DNA of 64,000 nt from Sweltsa coloradensis (lineage: Eukaryota > Arthropoda > Insecta > Plecoptera > Chloroperlidae): positions 236,078 to 300,077 of the forward strand of contig JAMZAV010000641.1 in the NCBI GenBank assembly GCA_024449915.1, given 5' to 3'. The position numbers were made by a program, and so were the translations under genes. The notes beneath the pieces are model-generated. The model searched no databases and had not been told where the DNA came from. It saw only the letters and a list, made by a program, of their open reading frames with translations. Positions 29,301 through 41,300 of this stretch are shown here, piece by piece (the first letter of the stretch is position 1; each line of letters starts with the position of its first letter).

Positions 29301-32300
29301 AATAGAAAATTTAGCAAGCAGTGGTTTGAACAGTGCCAACACCCGCGTATCAACGCCAGAATCAACAAGGCCGATTCAGAACAACTTTAAATTTGTTATG
29401 TGCCTTGTTGCTAGGACGGCTCTAAAGTTACCGTTTACAAATACCTAAGACAAGAATTGATGGACCAAATCAGAAGTTACACACAGAAGTTAGGCTTTAG
29501 CGGGAATCAGACCCTGAACCTTCTGCATTGGAAGCAGATAGGCTAACCACAAGACCAACGAGCCACACAAGCTAGTATAGCAACCACCTATAACTCCAAA
29601 AAACTTAATTTCTTAACTTTATTTTGAGTGGATCGTTGGTCTATAGTGGCTAAAGGTCCAGGGTTTAATTCCCACTTCAGGCAAAAGTTTTGTAACTTCT
29701 GATTTGGACTTAAGTCCATCAGTTTTTGGTTTATGAATGTGTAAACGGTGTCGTCCTAGTAACGAAGCACACAATAAAAATTATATTGTAGTTCCTAATC
29801 AGACTAGTTGATTCTGGTGCTGTCCTCAGGTGGAATCGTGTCCAACTTGATGGGTGTTTCCTAATTAAATATGTCGGTCTCTAATTGTTCATTGTTCGCT
29901 CGTCGATGGTGTCGAAGCCTAAAGGGTTGGCTTGATCTGCTTTAAATTTAAAGTCCCCCACTTAAAATCTTTTATGTGACTGAGTGGGTAGTCTCTAAAT
30001 ACGATTTTTTTAAATTTATTTTTACTTATTTAACACACAATCTTTAGCAAAATTATTGTTCATTAATTATTTTATTTTAATTATATTTCATAATTTAGAT
30101 TGTATAAGAGTTTTAAGCTATGTGAAAAATTTCCATTTTTAAAAATACCATATTTTGTTTCACACAAATGCTAGAACATTGAAAATATGTCTGTACACTG
30201 TGCACTTTAATATATGCACCAAAATATTTAAATAAATGTATTCCGAAATATCTCCTCTTCTTGGTTAGAAACATAAAATATTTTATAAACAAATATAAAT
30301 ATTTTTCTGATTTTGGTGGAGGTGCCGGGTCTAGATAATATTTCGTATTTTTACAAAATTGACAAAATGTGAGATATAAGCCCTCTTGAGTTCTTATATA
30401 TAAGCACGGTTACGGGATAACCTTGAATAGGGAGCGAAGCTGCTAGCTCCTTGACAGTTGCTTTGTTTGTTGCTTGCGTTTTGCTACTGTAATTAATATT
30501 AAATAAGTTTTGGATTTTGGTGGAGGCGCCGGGTACGCTCAAATGTTGGCTGGCTATTGTATCGCCCTCCAAACGATATTTTAATCACATGAAGATGACT
30601 GCAATCTTATCTAGATGTGTGAGGGTCTTGAATATAACAAGAAAATATATTTCGTAATTTTTGGGGCGGGACGTTACGTCCCTGTCTTTCATTTTATGCA
30701 AATTTCGGGATAAAAGTAGAAACACTGACCTAGGCGCTATACTTAATTTGGAGTGAAAATTTTTTAATATTGTTTCTACACTTCATTTTTTTCCACCTCA
30801 AAATAAGGAATAACAATTTTATGAAATATTGTTCGATGCACGATTATTTTCGTCAGACGGTACAAATAAGAGTGTTGTAACCGAGGATGAAAAAAATCGT
30901 GCATTGAACAATATTTCAGAAAATCATTTTTCCTTATAGGGTGGTGGAAGAAAATGATGTGAAGAAACAAAAAAAATCGTCGCTCTAAATTAAGTGTCCT
31001 AGCTCAGTGTTTGCACTTTTGTCCCGGATTTTGCATAAAATGGCGTCCTGCCCAAAAAATTACAAAATATATTTTCCTGCCATTATTCAAGACCCTCTTT
31101 CATTTAGCTAAGGTTTGCGTCATCTATCTTTGACTTTACAAATATCGGTTCGAGGACGATACAATAAATAGCATTTGATGAGATATTGTATTCTTAACAC
31201 ACATAGGGAAATAAAAATGTTGATTTTCATTTTTACAATATTTATCTTATTATTTTCGCACAAATTTGAAATTAAATGAAACTGATTTATTCCTAACTAT
31301 ATAACATGCGTTCTTTCTGTTCCAGGCAAGGAAATGTTCTCGCCAGAATCTGAAAACTCCCCCATCCCTTGCAGCGAAGTGATCTCCGGCGGGAAACCCC
31401 CGGCAAACTCCAGGACTAACTCGTTTGAAATTGAAAACCTGCTGAAGGTAAGTGTTCACAGGTCATAAAGGTCGATAACTTAAGTTTTTAAAAAGAAATT
31501 GCTAGCGTCGACGCAGTTTCTCGTCAAATACTTCTAACTTCCTTCCTTGTTGAATGTAATTATGACAAGAATAAACAACAACCATAATAATTTATTTGAA
31601 TAAAATGGTCAGAGCTTGCGGTGACCTACACGGTTTGACCTAAGATGTAAAGCCATATCAAAAGAGACATTCATAAACACACAAAAAAAAAACACAAAAC
31701 TGTATTAATATCCTAATCAACATAGATAAACATTCACCTGTGAACTGTCATTTTTGGTATATATAATTGTGTCACTTTAAATGTGTATCTTTCTGGTGAC
31801 TTTGTAAAATTATCTAGCTCCGTTATATGTGATTATTTCCAAATACATTAAAAACTGGAAATAAACACGACATTAAAAGTATTTTTATGCAATACGGCAT
31901 CAAAATCGAACTTACTGTACGGAAATGAATCAATCATGATTTTATTGAAAACGTATCAGTTTGATTGTTTATTTAAAAAACGTAAAGTTTGACTATTTGC
32001 AGCATTCGTTTATAATAAATATTCTTAAAGTTTTTAAGACGAGTTATTAAATGTATCACTTATTTTTATGAATGAGAAATATCATGGTCCGACTAAAGTT
32101 AACTGTTTACAACGTTAATTGTATTTTTGTTGATGACTAAACTTGTGATTTACGTTAGATTCTCCTTTTATCTCTAGACTGCCGAACACAACGTTAATTG
32201 TATTTTTGTTGATGACTAAACTTGTGATTTACGTTAGATTCTCCTTTTATCTCTAGACTGCCGAACAAGTGACCGGATTCTGTCGCTCTCCGGTAGAGAC

Positions 32301-35300
32301 CCGGAAGTCTAGCCCGACCGGAAGTATAGTATCCAGCCAATCACAGGCCCTGCTGACTCCAAGCCGACAACTGACTGACGCCGAGAAACTGAGGAAGGCT
32401 GTGCTGGAGCTGGTTGATACTGAGAGAGCGTATGTCAAGGTGGGTGGATCCAAACATGCATTCAATCATCAGCAATCATTAGAGATACGGGAAAATAGCG
32501 TTCAATTATTATTTATTTTAAATACACAACAGAATTTACAATTTCACAAGTGTGATTTGATAAAACATAGATATACATAGATGCTACAAAGCGCTATTTT
32601 TTCAATTAAAACATGGTTTTCCTGTCCTACTTCATTTAATATTACACAGTATCTATAATTTGCTGTACACATTTTTATTTAGTTGATATTGATTCAACCT
32701 TGATGATATAATTTCAAAATTAAAATATGGAACAACTTTATACACAAGCTTTTGAAGGGGTCCAAAAAATAGATGCTACAAAACGCTATAAAATTACACT
32801 AGGAAATGCTATAGTGTATACACGTATCTCTAGCAACCATTCATTATTTTGCATTACACTATTTAATTTCTCATTTATTCTTTAACTTATCTCTGTTGAA
32901 GTTCACATACCAAATCGAATTTTACCGGCTGGGATTACTGGTTTAGTGTTGTAGTTCTAGATTAGAAGTGTTTTCTTAAACTTGGCAGTTGCATCTATTA
33001 TCTTTAGTATTAAAGTTCACTAAAAATTAATGCTGGTGCCATTTGGTTTTTATACCTTCAAGTATTAAGTGTATGTTCCGAAAGGTTTGTTTCGGCTCAC
33101 TAAAAATTAATCAGTTATGTGACTCAGTGGGTAGACTTAATACGAATTGATTTTCTTTTAATTAACGTTCATCATCAGTCTTTGTTACTACAATCTGGCT
33201 ATTATCATTCATAACTCGTTGCAAGTTTCGTTTGTGACATAATCGATTAAAATATAAACATATTATACACTTATTTACGCTTAAACAATTAGGGCTACGA
33301 GGAACGAGGACGTGGGTTTCGAGTTCCGCATAAGGCATGTTTTTTGGAATCGTCCTTCATCGTCAACTATCACCAATCACCAGTGGCGTGCCGTGAGTTT
33401 TCTCGTAGGGGAAGCAATTCTGATGGGTTAAGTCTTTTGCCTAACATAGCTGGGGGGTCTGGGGGGCGGAAGCCCCCCAGTATAGCCCCGCAGGGAATTT
33501 TTTGAAATTGTCAATTTTCAATGTGTGATTTGGTGCGTTTTAAGGCGTTTTAAGTCCACAACATGAGGTCGATAAAAGATTAAAGACAGTGTTGGATTTG
33601 CCAACCTATAGATTAAAATACACAAATATAATATATTTTAGTTGACACATTTTATACAATATATTCGTTAACACACATGAACATGTCTGCGATGATGGTG
33701 AGAACGACTTTGAATTATTTTAGTGTAATGGTATCTCAGGGATGTACATGATTTGAGACATACAAATTTACAAGACCGTCTATTGGTTACAATTTTCTAC
33801 ATCTCATAAAATGTGTTGGGCAAATATTAAATACAATAAAACACATTTTGATATTTATTATATAGTCACATAACATGTATTTAAATATATGATACAAACT
33901 GCAGAATTTCAAATAAATAACAAAAACACGACGAGAATGGTCTGCGCGCGAAGTCCTCGAATATGCTCTCACCATCGGCCGGCAGCGTGGGAGCATCGTG
34001 AGAGTGTGTGGCAGACTCACTGTACGCAGTTCCCGGGGTTGCTTCCATCCCCAGGCTTATTCTTGGCCAAGTTGGCAAAAAGCAACGACTTATTAAATGC
34101 TTGTTTTATACTTATTGGATGGGCGAAATATACTAATCACAATGTAATGTACACTACAAAAGTGAAAATCAATATCTTACCTTATTAATTAAACCATTAT
34201 ATTGCCAGAAATCACGTGGAACTTATCCAGCAAGGGATTCAATCTTCAGTTTTCGGGCGGCCGACGAGAGCGGGTTCGCCACGATGTAAGGTTCGGAAAT
34301 GTCCGGTCAGCTTCGGCTGCGCTCGCCACCTCGCGGGCGCTTCATTCGAATAATAGTTGCTGCTCACGAGTGGTGTGTGTGAAATGAACGAGATTGAGCG
34401 ACATTTTGTGTTGTATATTTTAAAAATTAATAAAAAAAATTATTTAAAAAAATAATAATATGAGCGTGCAGACAACAAAACGACTTTAGCCAGTAGTACC
34501 ATATGATTTAGTATTCATTTCATTTAGTTTGGCAGATTACTAGGGAAGCATTGCTTCCCTTGCTTCCATGGACGGCACGCCACTGCCATTCACCACTCAT
34601 CGTCTCGAATAACATAAGTGCATTACTATAAGTAATCAAATCACAAACCCTACTAAATACAACAATAATAACGTATATGCCACCAATTTGACCAAGAGTT
34701 GAAAAAACATACTGTTGTTATTAATCACAATTTCACGTTATTAGTTAACAATGTTGAGTGACCTCGTGTCTTGTCCCCCAGCATCTGAACAACCTCCTTG
34801 AGAACTATCTGGAGCCTCTGAAGAGAGAGACCTTCATGTCTGGAGCCGAGATCACCGCTCTCTTTGGTAACATCCACGAGATCGTCGCCTTCCAACGTCA
34901 CTTCTCCCGGAGCCTGGACGAGGCTCTGCAGCTGGAGCCGGACTTCCACAAGTTTGAACACCCTAGCCAGTTCAAGGTGAGTAGACTACGTGCTTGTCAG
35001 CACCCTTAGTTAACAACCTCCTTGAGAACTATCTGGAGCCTCTAAAGAGAGACCTTCATGTCTGGAGCCGAGATCACCGCTCTCTATGGTAACATCCACG
35101 AGATCGTCGCCTTCCAACGTCACTTCTCCCGGAGCCTGGACGAGGCTCTGCAGCTGGAGCCGGACTTCCACAAGTTTGAACACCCTAGCCAGTTCAAGGT
35201 GAGTAGACTACGTGCTTGTCAGCACCCTTAGTTAACACCCTCCTTGAGAACTACCTGGGGCCTCTGAAGAGAGAGACCTTCATGTCTGGAGCCGAGATCA

Positions 35301-38300
35301 CCGCTCTCTTTGGTAACATCCACGAGATCGTCGCCTTCCAACGTCACTTCTCCCGGAGCCTGGACGAGGCTCTGCAGCTGGAGCCGGACTTCCACAAGTT
35401 TGAACACCCTAGCCAGTTCAAGGTGAGTAGACTACGTGCTTGTCAGCACCCTTAGTTAACACCCTCCTTGAGAACTACTTGGGGCCTCTGAAGAGAGAGA
35501 CCTTCATGTCTGGAGCCGAGATCACCGCTCTCTTTGGTAACATCCACGAGATCGTCGCCATCCAACGTCACTTCTCCCGGAGCCTGGACGAGGCTCTGCA
35601 GCTGGAGCCGGACTTCCACAAGTTTGAACACCCTAGCCAGTTCAAGGTGAGTAGACTACGTGCTTGTCAGCACCCTTAGTTAACACCCTCCTTGAGAACT
35701 ATCTGGAGCCTCTGAAGAGAGAGACCTTCATGTCTGGAGCCGAGATCACCGCTCTCTTTGGTAACATCCACGAGATCGTCGCCTTCCAACGTCACTTCTC
35801 CCGGAGCCTGGACGAGGCTCTGCAGCTGGAGCCGGACTTCCACAAGTTTGAGCACCCTAGTCAGTTCAGGTGAGTAGACTACGTGCTTGTCAGCACCCTT
35901 AGCTAACAACCTCCTTGAGAACTACCTGGGGCCTCTGAAGAGAGAGACCTTCATGTCTGGAGCCGAGATCACCGCTCTCTTTGGTAACATCCACGAGATC
36001 GTCGCCTTCCAACGTCACTTCTCCCGGAGCCTGGACGAGGCTCTGCAGCTGGAGCCGGACTTCCACAAGTTTGAGCACCCTAGTCAGTTCAAGGTGAGTA
36101 GACTACGTGCTTGTCAGCACCCTTAGTTAACACCCTCCTTGAGAACTACCTGGGGCCTCTGAAGAGAGAGACCTTCATGTCTGGAGCCGAGATCACCGCT
36201 CTCTTTGGTAACATCCACGAGATCGTCGCCTTCCAACGTCACTTCTCCCGGAGCCTGGACGAGGCTCTGCAGCTGGAGCCGGACTTCCACAAGTTTGAGC
36301 ACCCTAGTCAGTTCAAGGTGAGTAGACTACGTGCTTGTCAGCACCCTTAGTTAACAACCTCCTTGAGAACTACCTGGGGCCTCTGAAGAGAGAGACCTTC
36401 ATGTCTGGAGCCGAGATCACCGCTCTCTTTGGTAACATCCACGAGATCGTCGCCTTCCAAAGTCACTTCTCCCGGAGCCTGGACGAGGCTCTGCAGCTGG
36501 AGCTGGACTTCCACAAGTTTGAGCATCCTAGTCAGTTCAAGGTGAGTAGACTACGTGCTTGTTGCTTAGCGACAGTAATTGCTAACGTGTAACGTGTAGA
36601 ACTGATTCGGGAGGTCATGGGTTTGAATCTAGCCACCGACAATCCTTACTGAAGTTAAGTTCTCTTCAGTCGTTAGGCAAGTGTTAGGATTGAGTCCTCC
36701 TAAACAGCCCTTGGACATTCCTTTCACAATTACCGTACCCACTTATTATCTAGTTAGTCACCTTAAAAGGTTCACACCTTATGTGTAAGTATACATCAAG
36801 CATCCGTAAGATCCTCTAGAAATCAAAGAAGCTACAAATTCCAATAATAGAAACAAGGATTATTCTTGTTTAATTTGAATTTGAAATGAATGTTCCAAAG
36901 CATATTTTGATACTAAAACATTTTTCATTTTTACAGAAAATGTTATCCTTTAAAAAAATCGGTAATTTTTATTTTGCTGTAATGAAGAGAATCAGGCAAA
37001 ACTTGCTATGGAACTTTCTCTACTCTGATTATCTTCAACATATGTTTAGTTTAATCTGTATCTTGATTTGATGAAATAAATAATAATAAATTTTCACACC
37101 TTTTTTAATATATTAAGACCCTGAAAAGTAGTAATTGTTTTAATAATAAATGTATTTGTTTGTCTTCTGTTACTCTAACAAGATTTAATTCTAATTGTTT
37201 GCTGCTCTTGTGTTTCAGAACGTGCTGTTCTCTGTGGGCAGCGCCTTCCTGTACTACGTCAACCACTTCAAGCTGTACAGCTCGTTCTGCGCGAGCCACT
37301 CGAAAGCCCAGAAGGTTCTGCATCCAAGTAAGTCGTTAAAACACAGATTAGCGAAGTTATGAGATTATCAAAACACGTCTAAAATAATTACATCGCTATA
37401 CTTACGAAAAGCGAGAAAATTTAGCTTATGTCGCGATGTTTTAACTTTTGTTGCTTCTCTCGTGACCTAAACATGTAAACAAGGCTCTAGGCAGATCAAA
37501 TAAAAGTCGTGTGCAGGTTCATGAGTGATTTACGTTAGATGAAGGCATCTACTGGACTCTCGAAACACCTTCTACATCCAAATATTAGCCCAGATTAGTA
37601 CTCATTGTTTTTCGCCCTTTTTTTTTTACAAGAAATGAAGTAAAAAAAGTAATCACTAAAATATTTTTCCTAATAAATTGCATTATTATTTTGTACTGTT
37701 ATCAACATATGAATGCATCATTTTAACTTTCGAAATACCTTCCTCAGTTACAGAAACGCCCAGATTAGTCCTAGCCTTGTAATTGTTTGAACCCCTCTCC
37801 ACATGAGGGAACCAGGCTCTGTCAGGAGTCTATGGGCAGCGAGGAATCCAGGCACAGCACTACTTCTATCTTGAGTCTACTCCAATAAAGCCGATACAGA
37901 GGATACTAAGTACCCGCTCTAATTAAACAACTGAGGAACCTGACAGACCCCTCGTCGAGACGAACACCAACATCTAGTCGGTAAGTGAGGAAGAGTATTG
38001 TGTTACCGAAATAGAATGTTTCTTAAGATCTAACGTGTGCAAAATCTAAAAAAGTTCTTCTATTGTTTTAAACAAAAAGAAAATGAAGTAATACTCATAT
38101 TAAAAATTAAATCATCTTGGGTATATAGTCAATATGCACACTAAGCAATTTACATATGTGTATGTTTTGTTGTAATTTTCCAATGGATTTATTGTAGATA
38201 GGTAATCTATAACATAGTTATCAGATGTGTCAAAAAGTGAACATAAATATTAAGCAAATTTATCAGAATATACCATAGTTTTGTTGGAGGCGTTGAGTTT

Positions 38301-41300
38301 TATATATATTATAAATTGTGTAAGGTTTCGTAGGTACCCTCATAACCAGGGTCGCAAACCTTCTTTATCACAGAATTGTTAAAAGGAAATGCCAACAAAA
38401 AACCGCAGGTCCTGCTATGTTCGTTTTTTCGTTTATACAGAAGGTTATCCGTATAATATGGAGCTTTTCTCCTTTAGATGAATGATGAAATTGTTTATAA
38501 ACAGGCTACTTCGTTGTACATTTATTCTTTTTGCGTCAAGTATCAAAGATTATGTAATCTTTAAACGTTAAGACTGAGATGGTTATTTCAAACATGATCT
38601 TTCTTGTTTTGATGAGCTATCGTTTACATAAAAACAACATTTCTTGAGGCGTTAAATAGTATGAATTTATTTGAATATGTTTTGACGATAACCATTCTCT
38701 CTGTTCTCCACAGAGGCGCTCAAGGGCATGGAGAAGGTAGCCGAGCACATCAACGAAATGCAACGAATCCACGAGGAGTACGGCGCCATCTTTGACCACC
38801 TCTTCCGCCAACACCAGAAGTCCTGCAAGCAGCCGATAGACCTGAGCCCTGGGGACTTGTTGTATTACGGTGGCGTGGAGTGGCTGAACATCTCCGACTT
38901 TCTAGGCAAGATCAAGAAGGGACTAGAGCTTCATGCCATGTGTTTTGTGTTCAAATCAGCTGTGGTCTTCCTCTGCAAAGAACGGTTGAGGCAGAAGAAG
39001 AAGCTGATGGTAAGTACACTTTTAATTTTGAAGGGATTGTGAAATAAATTATCTTAAAATCATCAACATTATCCATTGCTATTTTTATAAATTTTCTAAA
39101 ATTATATATTTATGCTATCAGAAACTAACCCTGAATATAGTAGAATGTTTTCTGCTTACTGCTTCTGCCAACCAAATTTTTTCACTTCTTTCTATCCTCC
39201 CACAATCGCATCTCTTCCTAACTCCCTCCTCTTGCTTCTAAGTCTTTGCTATGGTATATTTCCATATATTCCCTAGACTTCCCCGTCTTCTTCTTCCTTC
39301 AATTCTTCTTACACACATTTCGTGGGCATCTTATCTCCCACTAGTCATTTCGTATATCCATATTCTCTCCACCGTGTCCTTCCATCCTATCACAACTTCT
39401 CTACAGCCAGCCTTTCTTTAATGTCCTTGTTTCTTATTATTAATTAGTATAAACGATTAACGGCCTTTAGTCTTGGTTTAAATTTAGAGAAATATTGACC
39501 TCCATAATTCAACAAAATTTTCAGTGCATTTGTGAAGATGTATATTTTAAAATGTTGTGCATAGGAGATAACTAGGAAATAACTTTAATGCATAGCTCCA
39601 AAAACGTTCTACATTTAAATTATTCTTAGTATCTATACTCATACCAAACCAATGCTTAGTTGTCACTATTCGAATTCCTTTCCCAATCACATGTGGTGTT
39701 ATCATTGACCACTGGGCGCAATTGAATCGTTGATTGAAGTTAACATAACTTCTACATAGACTAATTACTACGTGATATCCTTTCCTAATGTCGATCATTT
39801 TTAATCTTTTCAATCACACATTTTTCATCAAATAAATTTCCACACTTTTTGTCGATTAGCCATTAGAGTGTAACATCAATTTCAAAATAAATATTTGTCT
39901 ACCATATTGAATGAAATACAACTGTGTTTGCTTCACAGGGTGTGTCTTCCAAAAACAACGCCAGCGAGGTTGAGATCATCAGGTATCAGGTTCTCATACC
40001 AGTGACGGAGGTGCAGGTCCGTGCTAGTTCTGCCAAGGACATGGACTCTCACTTCCTATGGGAGCTTATCCACTTAAGGAGCCAACTGCAGAGGAGATCG
40101 GAAAAGGTTTATGTGTTATCCAACAGGTAAGACAATTGATGGACCGCGCATTTTTTTTTCTAGGGACGTGTCCGAATGTTATTCTTATCGTCGTTCTAGT
40201 TCTTGGTCTAGGTCTCGTTCACGTTACTTGATTGCAGTATTTTTTCTTTTTGATAGCTCCTCTTCACTGTTGACATGTTCTTTACCTAGCTCATAACTAG
40301 CGCACTGTCAATTCTGACTCATTACTAACTTTCTACATCAAACAATTCGTCACCAACGATTGATGACGTCAAATCGAGACCTAGAATTATCTACTATTTG
40401 GTATTATTTATACACGTCCCAAGTGTCACGGTCTTTAAAATATTACAACAAGCTCTCCCAATTCCCTGCATTTTAATGCAATAAGTGCTGATTGTTGTCA
40501 TCATCAGTAAATAATAAACTTTTGAAAATCCTACTTAACATTTTTTCTTTTTCTTTTAAGTGCTACAAAGTTCACCCCTCCACCTTTATACAGTTGTACT
40601 CTGTATTCCTTAATGGTTTAAAAAGAGATTTTGATTTATTTAATAACAAAATTATCTTAATTCTCATTCAAACTGGAACTTCCAGTGCTAAAAATATACA
40701 TTTTGACAAAGGTTGGAGAGAAAAAAGATAATACAAAATGTGTAATTATTATACCCAATGTTATATAAAATAGCTTATATTACAGTAAATCAATTTTTAA
40801 ATGTTGCGCACATTATGTAATACTTAAATAATAGTACTGAATTGTGTTTATGATGACTCGTTTCCACCACAAATAATTCTTGCTAGTTCAAAATGATTCA
40901 AATGTCATTGATTAATGTTAAATGATTTATTTATTCCTACGTACAATGTTTATAACCATCAATTTAATTCTTAAAAACAAATGTTACTTCGAAACTCCTT
41001 CGGTTTTTGGGGGTCTTCACTCTTGTTTTTTTCTTCTGATGTACCTGTACTTAGATCATTATGTTGTTGTATTTTATGTACGAATAAAATATTTTTCAAA
41101 TTTAAAAAAATATTCTAATAAAATGTTCCAAATTCCAGTACCGCCGACTTCCGCAACGCATTCCTAAAGACAATCCGCCAGATAATCCGCGAGAGTGTCC
41201 GAAACATGTCCATTCCGGCGACCAAGCCCGGGACTTCTGGACCGATGCTCGTATCCTCCGCCTCGACATCGTCGGCGACCCCTTCCTCTCAGCGGGAGGG

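Larger units (their letters stand above)
29025..31325. other. Intron 6
   Basis: 2.3 kb, made mostly of the duplicated block, two head-to-head SINEs, two 18-mers and the foldback listed separately. The acceptor is gttctttctgttccag. Confidence 0.75.

Noticed and set aside
34725..35909. Antisense frames across the exon 9 array
   Set aside because: Shadows of the conserved DH exon; they recur only because the exon is repeated.
35216..36592. Repeated 69-85-codon frames starting MSAPL as a small gene family
   Set aside because: The ATG is not native: it lies in the spacer between exon copies, and each frame ends at the same spacer stop ([10 protein letters not shown]) or in the intron.
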